The notes beneath the pieces are model-generated. The model worked only from the letters and a program-made list of their open reading frames with translations, made no database searches and was not told the DNA's origin. Both the position numbers and the translations under genes were made by a program. A stretch of 64,000 nucleotides of DNA from Bacteroidota bacterium (GTDB taxonomy: Bacteria > Bacteroidota > Ignavibacteria > UBA10030 > SZUA-254): contig JAGVIE010000048.1 of assembly GCA_020056225.1 (NCBI GenBank), positions 1 to 64,000 of the forward strand. Reading direction: 5' to 3'. Shown piece after piece: positions 1 through 8,371 of the stretch; within the stretch, counting starts at the first letter, position 1; each line of letters opens with the position of its first letter.

Positions 1-65
1 GGAGACATTCTGCTATCGGTTATCAATCACCGGTGCAATTTGAATTAAATAATTTTTTGTCTTAA
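1..65 (+). CDS. IS3-family transposase OrfB, C-terminal 20 residues only
   Basis: Reading from base 3 gives RHSAIGYQSPVQFELNNFLS and then TAA. The R-H-S-A-x-G-Y-x-S-P-x-x-F motif is the characteristic C-terminal end of IS3-family DDE integrases, just after the catalytic core. Everything upstream, including the DDE residues and the OrfA frameshift region, lies outside the window. Whether the element is intact cannot be judged. Confidence 0.7.
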   Translation, partial: RHSAIGYQSPVQFELNNFLS

Positions 66-89
66 CTTGTTGTCCAGAAAATCGGGACA
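1..89 (+). mobile_element. Right end of an IS3-family insertion sequence, cut by the window edge
   Basis: The first 65 bases encode the tail of an IS3-type transposase. About 24 bases after its stop the sequence reads TTGTCCAGAAAATCGGGACA, ending near base 89 in the GGGACA form expected of an IS3 right terminal repeat (these elements end in CA-3'). The left end lies outside the window, so the inverted-repeat partner and target duplication cannot be checked. The exact terminal base is inferred. Confidence 0.6.
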
Positions 90-98
90 AGATCACAT

Positions 99-118
99 CT
101 CCCAATTGGGGAGCTTTT
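99..118 (+). terminator. Short hairpin with T-run just outside the IS end
   Basis: CTCCC (99-103) pairs with GGGAG (109-113) and is followed by CTTTT. It lies ten bases beyond the inferred IS right end and would stop transcripts leaving the transposase gene. The stem is only five base pairs, so the call is tentative. A 30-codon open tail crosses the same bases to a stop at 182-184. It could be the 3' end of a gene split by the IS, but I do not recognise it. Confidence 0.3.
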
Positions 119-188
119 CATAGAATGGTAGAAAGGGCGCTTCCGAAAATTGGAGAGACTATACCACTGGCATTAGAGGAATAATGAA

Positions 189-413
189 TTAAAGTCTTTT
201 CATTATTTCTTCATATTTTTTTTTCTCTATTCCAAGAGTTCTAAGGTTTGAGCGTAAATGAGTGGGAGGAATTTCTTTCTCGTGTGCTCTAAAAACGACT
301 GGTCGCAATAAATCGTTTCTATCCCATATTTCGTGTCCTCCCTCAGTTCTATCATATCGACATCCAATCTGGGCAAGAAATTTCCTGAACTTGTTTGTAT
401 TAACTGGCTTCAA
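189..413 (-). CDS. hicA: HicA-family toxin (mRNA interferase-like)
   Basis: This 74-residue protein has the HicA shape: a short double-stranded-RNA-binding-like fold with the active-site histidine in GGHEIW (His27), the conserved phenylalanine-arginine strand before it (KFRKFLAQIGC) and a basic C-terminal helix. HicA proteins cleave mRNA and are neutralised by HicB. The hicB-like gene ends 14 bases upstream on the same strand, so the two are probably cotranscribed in antitoxin-first order (hicB-hicA), the reverse of the classic E. coli order but common elsewhere. The catalytic His is present. Proximity to an IS end fits the mobile habit of such modules. Confidence 0.8.
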   Translation of the reverse strand: MKPVNTNKFRKFLAQIGCRYDRTEGGHEIWDRNDLLRPVVFRAHEKEIPPTHLRSNLRTLGIEKKKYEEIMKRL

Positions 414-427
414 TAAATTGCCCTAAA

Positions 428-784
428 TTAAACGGGGATGGCTACATTTTGAAAATGGACATTTCTGATTGTTCTCACTGACTCAAGAAGATTTTCTTCT
501 CTTATTCTCGGTGGTTCATAACAAATATTCGGGAGTTTTCTTAACGACCACCCAAGATTTAACAGAACTTTTTCGAGAGTTCCTTTTATTTTGGTTTCTT
601 CGAGAAAAATTTTCAAAGCCCCCTCAAAAGCTTTCTTTGCTTCCGAGCCAGTCTTTCCATACGAGGATAAATCAAGAGCAGGACAATAAGCGACAAAACA
701 ACTCCCCTCTTTTCTAAGAAATACCGCTACCCGTATCTCAATTTTATTTGAATGCTCGACGATGGATTGCTTGTGGAAATTCAT
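428..784 (-). CDS. hicB: HicB-family antitoxin
   Basis: The core IRVAVFLRKEGSCFVAYCPA...GKTGSEAKKAFEGALKIFLEE is a HicB partial RNase-H fold, with the usual sheet (F-x-A-x-C-P-x-L-D) followed by the helix of A-x-x-x-L repeats. It should bind and block the toxin encoded just downstream. The C-terminal 55 residues do not show an obvious ribbon-helix-helix or HTH, so DNA-binding autoregulation is not evident. An in-frame ATG exists at 844, but a promoter -10 box abuts it, so a transcript would begin inside that extension. I therefore prefer the ATG at 784, which lies 12 residues before the domain. Confidence 0.75.
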   Translation of the reverse strand: MNFHKQSIVEHSNKIEIRVAVFLRKEGSCFVAYCPALDLSSYGKTGSEAKKAFEGALKIFLEETKIKGTLEKVLLNLGWSLRKLPNICYEPPRIREENLLESVRTIRNVHFQNVAIPV

Positions 785-844
785 TTGTTGAATTTTTGAT
801 GTTTTTATCGCGGTTTTCCTATTGTTCTTTAAGTTGGCATTCAT

Positions 845-872
845 AATGTATCAATATTCTGCAAAAAGTCAA
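845..872 (-). promoter_or_regulatory. Sigma-70-like promoter of hicBA
   Basis: On the minus strand TTGACT (867-872) is followed by a 16-base spacer and TACATT (845-850). The -10 element touches the ATG at 844, so transcription would begin about seven bases inside the longer hicB reading frame. This supports the shorter start. Prediction from sequence only. Confidence 0.45.
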
Positions 873-1243
873 ATTGCATCTATCACATTTAACGTTTTTA
901 ATCTTCTTATAGTTTCAATTATATATCCTTACCTTTATCTGGGACATTCCGATTAATTATACTGATTTATCACTTTCAAACACACCAGCAGTCATATTTT
1001 TTTACATCATACTGAAAAGAACCAACCCCCGGTTGTACAAACTTCATTTTACACCTGAATGACACCCTAATGAGAGTTAATTTGCCGCTATTGCAGTGTT
1101 AACTTCTAGGTTCCTGAATCAAGAAGTTACACCAGAGTTACAAAGCACATATAATATAAAAAACATAACAACAATCTGCATTTGATTGAGAAAGTGTATT
1201 CAATGCAAATCACAAATACCACTGATCAGATAATATAATGAGA
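873..1243. other. Intergenic stretch without a gene; carries one copy of a direct repeat
   Basis: The stretch is AT-rich and has no plausible ORF or RNA gene on either strand. Bases 1005-1067 match sequence near 2226-2431 (see repeat entries). The rest appears to be non-coding sequence between the protease stop and the hicBA promoter. Confidence 0.6.
1005..1067. repeat. Imperfect direct repeat, copy A (left of the protease gene)
   Basis: A 33-base block beginning CATACTGAAAAGAACC at 1008 matches 2229-2261 with three mismatches. Bases 1051-1067 match 2415-2431 with one mismatch. The second block corresponds to the last codons of the acyl-CoA carboxylase gene: read on the minus strand, copy A also encodes Gly-Val-Ile-Gln-Val-stop. 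Order and orientation are the same in both copies, but copy A lacks about 150 bases between the blocks. Confidence 0.65.
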
Positions 1244-2101
1244 CTACTTAAGAGGATGCCATCCTCCCATTATCTTCTGTTCAATATTAAAAGCATGTTC
1301 AATTGCCTCAATAATTCTAATTGAAGGCTCAGCCACAGCGAAACTATTATTAATATTTGTCGCAGAAATTAAACCAATTAACCTTAGCTTATTTGTATAT
1401 GGAGGAAAATACAATATCGGACTTCCACTATTACCAGGTAGTATTGGTGAATCTATTAATAAAACTTGTTCATCACGAAGTAAGTTTACGCCAGGCATAT
1501 ATTCCGTACGAATGAAAGGTTCCTTTGCTGACATTGCAACTATACCTAATCTACCCAATGGATGCTGTTCTTTAAGATTAAAGCCCAAATCGCCGGGAAA
1601 TCCTAACACTATAATTTGTGCTGGAGGTTCAATTTTTTCTTTTGATATTTGATTTTCTTTCTCATTGAATTTGTCATAGCGAATTTCTCTAATATGTCGA
1701 CCTTTTATTCCAGGAACTTTTGTAACGGCTACATCAATTGGGAAGATATCTTCCTTTTTATTCCCAATATTAATCGTGCGTGAACCAATTGGGTGGTAAA
1801 TCCAAATATCTTTTGGTAAACGTAATTCAATGACTTCAGTTTGACCATTATCCGATCTTTGGCTTGATACTCTTGCTCGAAGAACTCGATTTGGTTCTAC
1901 AACATGTCGAGCTGTTACTAAATAATAATGAGCTGAGTCAGACTTATAGCTGACAAAAAAAGCAGTCCCGATCGGATTTCTACTTGAATTATCTTCAAGC
2001 CTTATAATACCTCTCGAGATTTGTTTGTAAAAAGATTCATCATCTTGAGAAAAGGTATAAGTTGGTAGTAAGAAAAGCAGAAAAAGAAATAAGTTTTTCA
2101 T
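1244..2101 (-). CDS. Secreted trypsin-like (S1/DegP-fold) serine protease
   Basis: The start at 2101 is preferred over the ATG at 2110 because AAGAAAGGA lies about nine bases upstream of it. The 285-residue product has a signal peptide (KNLFLFLLFLLPTYTFSQ, about 1-19) and then a chymotrypsin-fold domain. The catalytic triad is visible: His66 in VTARHVV, Asp123 in FPIDVAV and Ser225 in PGNSGSP. No PDZ domain follows, so this is not a full HtrA/DegP. It is probably periplasmic or exported, with unknown substrates. It stands alone, transcribed on the minus strand, between two imperfect copies of a direct repeat, which suggests that it arrived with or was bracketed by a duplication. The gene is more AT-rich than the acyl-CoA genes that follow. 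Confidence 0.8.
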   Translation of the reverse strand: MKNLFLFLLFLLPTYTFSQDDESFYKQISRGIIRLEDNSSRNPIGTAFFVSYKSDSAHYYLVTARHVVEPNRVLRARVSSQRSDNGQTEVIELRLPKDIWIYHPIGSRTINIGNKKEDIFPIDVAVTKVPGIKGRHIREIRYDKFNEKENQISKEKIEPPAQIIVLGFPGDLGFNLKEQHPLGRLGIVAMSAKEPFIRTEYMPGVNLLRDEQVLLIDSPILPGNSGSPILYFPPYTNKLRLIGLISATNINNSFAVAEPSIRIIEAIEHAFNIEQKIMGGWHPLK

Positions 2102-2412
2102 TGCATTCATTCCTTTCTTATTAATTTATTTTACCTAAATATTGATTATATGCATTGTTATTTATCATCTAAAACGTAGATATGCATGCAGTCGTAGCTT
2201 TATGCTGTCATCAAATATTTTAATACACCATACTGAAAAGAATCAACCCCCGGTAGTGCAACTGAAACATCTCCCCGAGTTCAGTATGCTAAAATATACG
2301 AGAAATGCAATGTGAAAGCAAGAGGTTTGACAAAGATAATCAAAGGAAAGATTGAGCGGAACTACGCTGGAATCCGTACACAACAAACAACAACACCAGC
2401 ACGTATTTTATA
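2102..2412. other. Intergenic stretch without a gene; carries repeat copy B
   Basis: No convincing ORF. Bases 2229-2261 are the second copy of the 33-base repeat. CATACTGAA (2229-2237) has an inverted partner TTCAGTATG near 2280-2288. The minus strand holds a TTGCAT...TATATT promoter-like stretch. The sequence from 2290 to 2412 is unique in the window and I do not recognise it. Confidence 0.5.
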
Positions 2413-2431
2413 CTACACCTGAATAACACCC
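2226..2431. repeat. Imperfect direct repeat, copy B (right of the protease gene, overlapping the carboxylase 3' end)
   Basis: This is the partner of 1005-1067. It has a 33-base block at 2229-2261 and a 17-base block at 2415-2431, the latter being the last codons and stop of the acyl-CoA carboxylase gene. About 150 bases separate the blocks here, against about ten in copy A. Copy B, attached to the intact gene, is the likely original. Confidence 0.6.
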
Positions 2432-4068
2432 GGATTGAATTTAGGAATGTTCGGGTTATTAGATGCGATCTCTATGCAGTGTGAAGTTATTTTTCGTGTA
2501 TTTGCCGGATCGACGATTCCATCTATCCATAATCGTGCGGCAGCATACAACGGGTCAAGCTCGCTGTTGTAACGATTGGCAATCTCGCTCAACATTTTAT
2601 CCTGATCTTCTTTGGAGATTTTCATCCCCTTCGCCGACATCTGCTGAACCTTGATACTCAGGAGTGTTTCACTCGCCTGCTTTCCACCCATCACGGCAAT
2701 TTGTGCTGTGGGCCAGGTGAAAATGAAACGCGGGTCATAAGATTTGCCGCACATCGCATAATTGCCGGCGCCGTAACTATTTCCAATTATAAATGTAATC
2801 TTCGGAACAACACTGTTGGCAACTGCATTCACCATCTTTGCGCCGTCTTTGATGATGCCGCCTTGCTCTGCACGTGTTCCCACCATAAAACCAGTAACAT
2901 CCTGCAGAAAAACGAGAGGTATATTTTTTTGATTGCAGTTTAAAATGAAGCGTGTTGCTTTATCGGCGCTGTCGCTGTAAATTACACCACCGACCTGCAT
3001 CTCGCCCTTCTTCGTCTTCGTCACCGCCCTTTGGTTCGCAACAATGCCCACAGCCCAGCCATCAACTCTTGCATAAGCGGTGATGAGTGTTTTACCATAA
3101 CCGGCTTTATACTCATCTATTTCACCGGCATCAACTATTCGGGAAAGAATTTGATGCGTGTCGTAGGGTTTGGTACGATCATCGGGAATCAAGCCATAAA
3201 TTTCTTTCGGATCGAACGCCGGCGCCTTGGATGCGATCCGGTCGAACCCTGCTTTCGGCACTCTACCAAACTTGCCGACGAGACTTCTAATAGTTTCAAG
3301 ACAAACTTCATCGTTTGGCATTTTATAATCTGTAACCCCGCTGACTTCGCAGTGCATGGCTGCGCCGCCAAGCTCTTCGAGATCGGCATCTTCACCAATA
3401 GCAGCTTTGACAAGAAAAGGTCCGGCAAGGAAAACAGATCCGGTTTTATCGACAATCAATGCTTCATCACTCATGATCGGCAAGTACGCACCTCCCGCTA
3501 CACATGGTCCCATGATTGCGGCGATCTGGGGAATCCCCATTGAAGACATGACCGCATTGTTACGAAATATCCTGCCGAAATGTTCTTTATCGGGAAAGAT
3601 TTCACTTTGGAGCGGAAGGAAAACACCTGCCGAATCTACGAGGTAAACGATCGGCAGACGATTCTCCATCGATATCTCCTGTGCGCGGAGATTTTTCTTA
3701 CATGTTATCGGGAACCATGCCCCTGCTTTTACAGTCGCATCGTTTGCTACGATAACTACATCGCGATTATGAATTTTCCCGACGCCGAAGATCGTTCCGG
3801 AAGAAGGCGCGCCTCCGTATTCTTCATACATACCGTATGCACAAAAGAGTCCGACCTCAAGAAAATTACTTCCGGGATCTATAAGCTTTGCAATGCGCTC
3901 GCGTGCATGAAGTTTCCCGCGTGTATGAAGTTTTTCTATCGCCTCTTTGCCGCCTCCTAACTTGACGACATCGGCTTTTGCGTTTAATACTCGCAGGATG
4001 TTTTTCAAACTATCTTCATATCGATTATAGGCGGCTTCTTTTTTTACTTCTATTCCGATATTAGACAT
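2413..4068 (-). CDS. Acyl-CoA carboxylase carboxyltransferase (beta) subunit, methylcrotonyl-CoA carboxylase type
   Basis: This 551-residue carboxyltransferase transfers CO2 from carboxybiotin to an acyl-CoA. It has two crotonase-fold halves. The N half carries DSAGVFLPLQ, FPDKEHFGRIF and GPCVAGGAYLPIMSDE, and the C half carries GNSYGAGNYAMCG and ARLWIDGIVDP. The FPDxxHFGRIF segment and the overall length fit the methylcrotonyl-CoA carboxylase beta (MccB) branch better than propionyl-CoA carboxylase, but the substrate is an inference. No biotin carboxylase or biotin-carrier gene is in the window, so its alpha subunit must be encoded elsewhere. Its ATG overlaps the stop of the upstream fusion gene by one base (TAATG), which indicates translational coupling. 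It ends a long minus-strand run containing acyl-CoA dehydrogenases and meaB. Confidence 0.88.
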   Translation of the reverse strand: MSNIGIEVKKEAAYNRYEDSLKNILRVLNAKADVVKLGGGKEAIEKLHTRGKLHARERIAKLIDPGSNFLEVGLFCAYGMYEEYGGAPSSGTIFGVGKIHNRDVVIVANDATVKAGAWFPITCKKNLRAQEISMENRLPIVYLVDSAGVFLPLQSEIFPDKEHFGRIFRNNAVMSSMGIPQIAAIMGPCVAGGAYLPIMSDEALIVDKTGSVFLAGPFLVKAAIGEDADLEELGGAAMHCEVSGVTDYKMPNDEVCLETIRSLVGKFGRVPKAGFDRIASKAPAFDPKEIYGLIPDDRTKPYDTHQILSRIVDAGEIDEYKAGYGKTLITAYARVDGWAVGIVANQRAVTKTKKGEMQVGGVIYSDSADKATRFILNCNQKNIPLVFLQDVTGFMVGTRAEQGGIIKDGAKMVNAVANSVVPKITFIIGNSYGAGNYAMCGKSYDPRFIFTWPTAQIAVMGGKQASETLLSIKVQQMSAKGMKISKEDQDKMLSEIANRYNSELDPLYAAARLWIDGIVDPANTRKITSHCIEIASNNPNIPKFNPGVIQV

Positions 4069-7000
4069 TATTTAATTCCTATTCTGCTTAATGCGATTCG
4101 ATGAGATAAGATTTGCATTTTTTCATTCGGAAGCCCGAGTTGTTGAGTGCTATCGACATATTTCTGTGCTTCATCGATATATCCTGCGTTGAAATAATTT
4201 TCGGCTATTTCAATTAACAGCAGTATTTCCGATTCGGGATTAGTATTATTCGCGTCTGCTTGACGGAGCCGTAATACACTTTTGTATATCTCTGCCGCCT
4301 CGGCACACTTGCCTGATATCCGGAGCGATCCGCCTAACATAATAATAAATCGTTCTTCCTTGCCTCCGGTCAAAGCTATGCAATGTCTGTAGAGAGCAAT
4401 TACATCCTGCAGGTCGAGGTTGTTAACGACCGAAATGTGCTGAGCATAATGATCGAGCAACGCCTCCGCGTATGCATTTACAACTTCAACATCATCGGGG
4501 AATAATTCAGCGACCCTGCGTAATACATCCAACCGCTCATCTTTCAATCCAAGGTCGCGCGTTATTCTTGCCATCATACCTAACGCGTCCTCACTCCGGG
4601 GATTAAGTTGCAGGCACTTTTTCAGTGTCGAGTACGCAAACCATAAATCCCCGATGTTTGGGTTGTTACGATAACGAGCGATGTTGAGATAATTCATCAG
4701 CGATATTCCGTATTGCTTCTCGTACATGGAAATCCAGAGATTTTTATCCTGCACAATCATTCTTTCATCGAGACTGTCGACTATTTGTACTGCCGAGTGT
4801 GTGAACAATCCTATCGGCGCCATGAATTCGAGAAGTGGTTTCTTCTCCGAATTGATTTCACCGCCCATGAAGGCGAAGATGTTATTTCTGGAAGATACGA
4901 CCTGTGTGGAAAGGAAAGTCGGGATATCATAAATATGAATACGTGCTAAATCATCTTCTATCGCCTTTATTCTTATCTTTTGCTCCATCATCCCAAAATC
5001 CGCCGTTATTGGTTTAACCGACGCCAGGATAATGACATCGGCATCGGAAGCGCGCCAGATAGAAACATACGGGAATGCACGGCATATCGTATTCACGATC
5101 AGTTTAAACGTCCGGTCGTCAAGATCGTAAGTATGGAACCATTGTGTCAGGATACCGCCGGGGCGTAGTCTTTTTTTGCTCAGTTCAAAAAATTCGGACG
5201 AGAAAAGATTTCCTATGCCCGCGATCCAGGGATTCGACGGCTCGCTGATAATAAAATCGTATTGCTTCGGCGTGATTTTTAAATATGTTATTGCATCATC
5301 GAGATGCAGTTTTAATCGGGGATTTTTAATGACATCATTGTTCCATTTTCCAAAATAATTAACCGCCTCAACAACTTCCGATGAAATCTCCACGCAATCC
5401 AGTGAGCGTAGCGGATGCACCAATGCCGATCCGCATGTGACTCCGCTCCCGAGACCAATTACTAAAGCATCACCCGTATCGGGAAGCATCATCAGCGGAA
5501 CTTGCGCGAGCAATATTTGTGTCTGAAGGTCTCCCTCGGTACTCGCGTCAGCTTTCCCGTTTATGATCAGCGTTCTTTGAGTTGAAGTTTCGGTCGGGAT
5601 CTCTATGACCGCAACATTAGCGTTTACACCTTCCTTGTATGACAGGATTGTTCTATTCTCTTCATTATTAGATTTAAATTCCTCGAAAGTAGCCGGAACC
5701 TCCAAGGAAAATCTTCTGAATACACCTGAAATGGACATATGTTTATTCCATTCTGGAAATTGCATCCAGTATCCGACTTCCAATAGTATGAAAATTGCGA
5801 CAAAGATAATTCTCCATCGGACAGAAAATTTTTTATCAAGAAAGAATATCGTTAAGCCAAGCAATCCGTTGAACAGGACTCCGATTTCTATTGTTTGCTT
5901 GACGCCCAATAACGGAATGAGAACCAAACCTGTCAGCAATGCTCCGACAACTGTTCCGATCGTGTTAATGGAAAAAACACTGCCTACTGTTTTCCCCAAA
6001 ATTCTGATATCATTGCTCGCTATGCGGCTGACAACCGGAAGCGACATACCTGAGAAAGTTGTCGGAACGATCATGATGATCAAACAAAAAAGAAATTCAA
6101 TAGCGAGGAAGATCGGAAAATTCCCGGGCTTATTGGAAATGGTTAATGATAATTGTAATAGGTAGTAAGGCAGACGTTCATAAAGCGGGAGAGTGAGAAT
6201 CATCGATACTGCCGTCGCAAACTGACAGAATCCCAAAAACACGAAGAGATTCTTTATTTTAGAAATGATCCGCGATACGATCCAACTGCCGAGTGTTATC
6301 CCGCTGATAAACGCAATCAGCATAACCGAAAATGAATATGTCGAAGAACCGAGAATGTTCGAGAGTAACCGGATCCAGGTAAGTTCATAAAGCATTGCGA
6401 TAAATCCCGAAAAAGCCGCAACGGCAATCGCTACTTTAATAATTCGGTGTGAAAATTTTTGTGTGGTGTCTTGTTTTACATCATCGTTGCGTATTTTTTC
6501 CTGTGCGGGAATCCTCACCCACTTAGCGAGTAATAATGCCGCACCGCCAATTAGCAGGTTCATTGAAGCCGCGCTCCACACCGTACCGTCCAATGATAAA
6601 TATCGTATAAGAAAGAATCCTGCAAGCGCAGTGCCGATAATAGCGCCGAGACTATTGATATAATAAAGTGTAGCAACATCCTTGCCGGCATCGGCAATAT
6701 TCTTTGTCAGATATTTTGTGAGCACGGGCAGTGTTCCGCCCATAAAGAAAGTCGGTAGTATGAGCGTGATAAAGCTCAGCAAAAATTTTAATACAAGAAG
6801 ACTGACCTGACCCGCTGATGCATTCAATGATTCTGCCATACCGATGAAAGTCGTTTCAGCCGCACTTATAAAAAACGGATAGGCAAAACAATATATTCCT
6901 ATAGCGATCTCAAGAATACCGTAGAGCCGGAGCTGGTTCACGGCTTTATCTGCGTATCTACCCCAATAAAACGACCCGAATGCGAGTCCTCCCATAAAGG

Positions 7001-7145
7001 TAGCGAGTACAATCATGTGTGAATAGGCGGTACTGCCGATAAAGAGCGCAAGATATTTTGACCAGGCGACTTCGTAGATCAGCCCGCAGATACCTGAGAG
7101 AATGAACAGTACTACAATAAAAAATTTGAGCACGGATGGTTTCAT
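4068..7145 (-). CDS. Fused MFS-type membrane domain / spermidine-synthase-like domain / TPR protein
   Basis: The product has 1025 residues in three parts. Residues 1-460 form 12-14 hydrophobic helices in two similar halves: GICGLIYEVAWSKYL near 18 and FIAMLYELTWIRLL near 248 are the paired signatures of the membrane part of 'fused MFS/spermidine synthase' proteins. Residues 500-710 are a class I methyltransferase/spermidine-synthase fold with VIGLGSGVTCG (562-572), LDCVEIS (582-588), DDAITYL and ISEPSNPW (633-640). Residues 800-1025 contain TPR-like helices. The catalytic aspartate expected in true aminopropyltransferases is replaced by the EPSNPW context, so polyamine synthesis is doubtful. 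The family is common in Bacteroidota and Chlorobiota but its role is unknown. It sits 21 bases after an acyl-CoA dehydrogenase and couples to the carboxylase. Confidence 0.8.
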   Translation of the reverse strand: MKPSVLKFFIVVLFILSGICGLIYEVAWSKYLALFIGSTAYSHMIVLATFMGGLAFGSFYWGRYADKAVNQLRLYGILEIAIGIYCFAYPFFISAAETTFIGMAESLNASAGQVSLLVLKFLLSFITLILPTFFMGGTLPVLTKYLTKNIADAGKDVATLYYINSLGAIIGTALAGFFLIRYLSLDGTVWSAASMNLLIGGAALLLAKWVRIPAQEKIRNDDVKQDTTQKFSHRIIKVAIAVAAFSGFIAMLYELTWIRLLSNILGSSTYSFSVMLIAFISGITLGSWIVSRIISKIKNLFVFLGFCQFATAVSMILTLPLYERLPYYLLQLSLTISNKPGNFPIFLAIEFLFCLIIMIVPTTFSGMSLPVVSRIASNDIRILGKTVGSVFSINTIGTVVGALLTGLVLIPLLGVKQTIEIGVLFNGLLGLTIFFLDKKFSVRWRIIFVAIFILLEVGYWMQFPEWNKHMSISGVFRRFSLEVPATFEEFKSNNEENRTILSYKEGVNANVAVIEIPTETSTQRTLIINGKADASTEGDLQTQILLAQVPLMMLPDTGDALVIGLGSGVTCGSALVHPLRSLDCVEISSEVVEAVNYFGKWNNDVIKNPRLKLHLDDAITYLKITPKQYDFIISEPSNPWIAGIGNLFSSEFFELSKKRLRPGGILTQWFHTYDLDDRTFKLIVNTICRAFPYVSIWRASDADVIILASVKPITADFGMMEQKIRIKAIEDDLARIHIYDIPTFLSTQVVSSRNNIFAFMGGEINSEKKPLLEFMAPIGLFTHSAVQIVDSLDERMIVQDKNLWISMYEKQYGISLMNYLNIARYRNNPNIGDLWFAYSTLKKCLQLNPRSEDALGMMARITRDLGLKDERLDVLRRVAELFPDDVEVVNAYAEALLDHYAQHISVVNNLDLQDVIALYRHCIALTGGKEERFIIMLGGSLRISGKCAEAAEIYKSVLRLRQADANNTNPESEILLLIEIAENYFNAGYIDEAQKYVDSTQQLGLPNEKMQILSHRIALSRIGIK

Positions 7146-7166
7146 AAAATCTTTCGAATATTTGGG

Positions 7167-8342
7167 TTACGTTCCCAGTATATTACGTGCCAACACTAAC
7201 TTCTGAATTTCAGATGTACCTTCACCAATTGTCACCAATTTTACATCGCGGTAAAATTTTTCTACAGGAAAATCCTTAACGAACCCATAGCCGCCGTGAA
7301 TTTGAACTGCCTCATTGGTTGCCTGGACCGCAACTTCGCTCGCATAATATTTTGCCATTGACGATTCTATAATTACCTCTTTACCCTGGTCTTTCATATA
7401 ACCGGCTCGGTAGGTAAGAAGTCGCGCTCCTTCCATTTTAGTCGCAAGATCGGCTAATTTCCATTGAATCGCTTGAAAATCTCCGATTATTTTACCGAAC
7501 TGTTTTCGCTCCTTAGAATATTTCAAACTTTCATTCAGCGCACCCTGACCTATACCGAGAGCAAGAGCGGCTATACTGATTCTTCCGCCATCGAGAATTG
7601 TCAAAGCCTGATGGAAACCGGTCCCCTCTTCACCCAGCAGATTCTCTTTCGGGATACGGCAATTATCGAACGCAAGCGCTGCAGTATCGGAACTGCGCAT
7701 TCCCATTTTGTTCTCTTTCTTCGTAACGATAAAACCCGGCGTTTTATTATCGACAATAAATGCAGAGATGCCCTTCTTGCCTTTGCTTTTATCTGTAATT
7801 GCTATTACTACCGTTACATCGCCAACACTCCCATGTGTTATAAAATTTTTACTTCCGTTTAAAATATAGTCGTTGCCTTCTCGAACGGCAGTCGAGAGCA
7901 TTCCGCCGGCGTCGCTTCCGGATGTCGGCTCGGTTAGCGCCCAGGCGCCGATTTTTTCCCCGCTTGCGAGATCGGGGATGTATTTCTTTTTTTGTTCGTC
8001 GTTTCCGAAAGAGTAGATATGATTAGTGCAGAGGCTGTTATGGGCGGCGATTGTCAGCCCAACAGATGGATCGATCTTCGATATTTCTTCGATCACGGTG
8101 ATATATTCAAGATAACCGAAACCTGCGCCGCCGAAAGATTCCGGAATGATGACGCCCATGAACCCCAGCTCGCCTAATTTTTTTGCTATCTCATAATGAA
8201 ATTCCTGAGACTCGTCATACTTCATAATGACCGGTTTGATTTCCTTCACTGCGAAGTTATGTGCGACCTCTTGAACCATCTTCATGCTCTCTGTGAACTC
8301 GAACGATGGCAACAACGATTCTGTCATATTCTGTGCTGACAT
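7167..8342 (-). CDS. Acyl-CoA dehydrogenase (short/branched-chain type)
   Basis: This 391-residue flavoprotein oxidises acyl-CoA to trans-2-enoyl-CoA and passes electrons to ETF. It is full length for the family. The FAD/substrate loop [13 protein letters not shown] lies near residue 133, the dimer/FAD motif [12 protein letters not shown] and [19 protein letters not shown] follow, and the catalytic base is Glu374 in [10 protein letters not shown], the position used by butyryl- and medium-chain enzymes. It resembles butyryl-, isovaleryl- or short-branched-chain dehydrogenases; substrate choice cannot be fixed by eye. It lies between meaB (29 bases upstream) and the MFS fusion gene, in the same operon as an MccB-like carboxylase. 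This context favours branched-chain amino-acid breakdown. Confidence 0.9.
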   Translation of the reverse strand: MSAQNMTESLLPSFEFTESMKMVQEVAHNFAVKEIKPVIMKYDESQEFHYEIAKKLGELGFMGVIIPESFGGAGFGYLEYITVIEEISKIDPSVGLTIAAHNSLCTNHIYSFGNDEQKKKYIPDLASGEKIGAWALTEPTSGSDAGGMLSTAVREGNDYILNGSKNFITHGSVGDVTVVIAITDKSKGKKGISAFIVDNKTPGFIVTKKENKMGMRSSDTAALAFDNCRIPKENLLGEEGTGFHQALTILDGGRISIAALALGIGQGALNESLKYSKERKQFGKIIGDFQAIQWKLADLATKMEGARLLTYRAGYMKDQGKEVIIESSMAKYYASEVAVQATNEAVQIHGGYGFVKDFPVEKFYRDVKLVTIGEGTSEIQKLVLARNILGT

Positions 8343-8371
8343 GGTATTCCCTAAAATTGTGTGGGTGTAAT

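Noticed and set aside
469-717. 82-residue plus-strand frame
   Set aside because: It lies entirely opposite hicB, with no recognisable domain or initiation signal.
3031-3543. 170-residue plus-strand frame
   Set aside because: It lies opposite the acyl-CoA carboxylase gene, whose motifs are complete. This is an antisense shadow.
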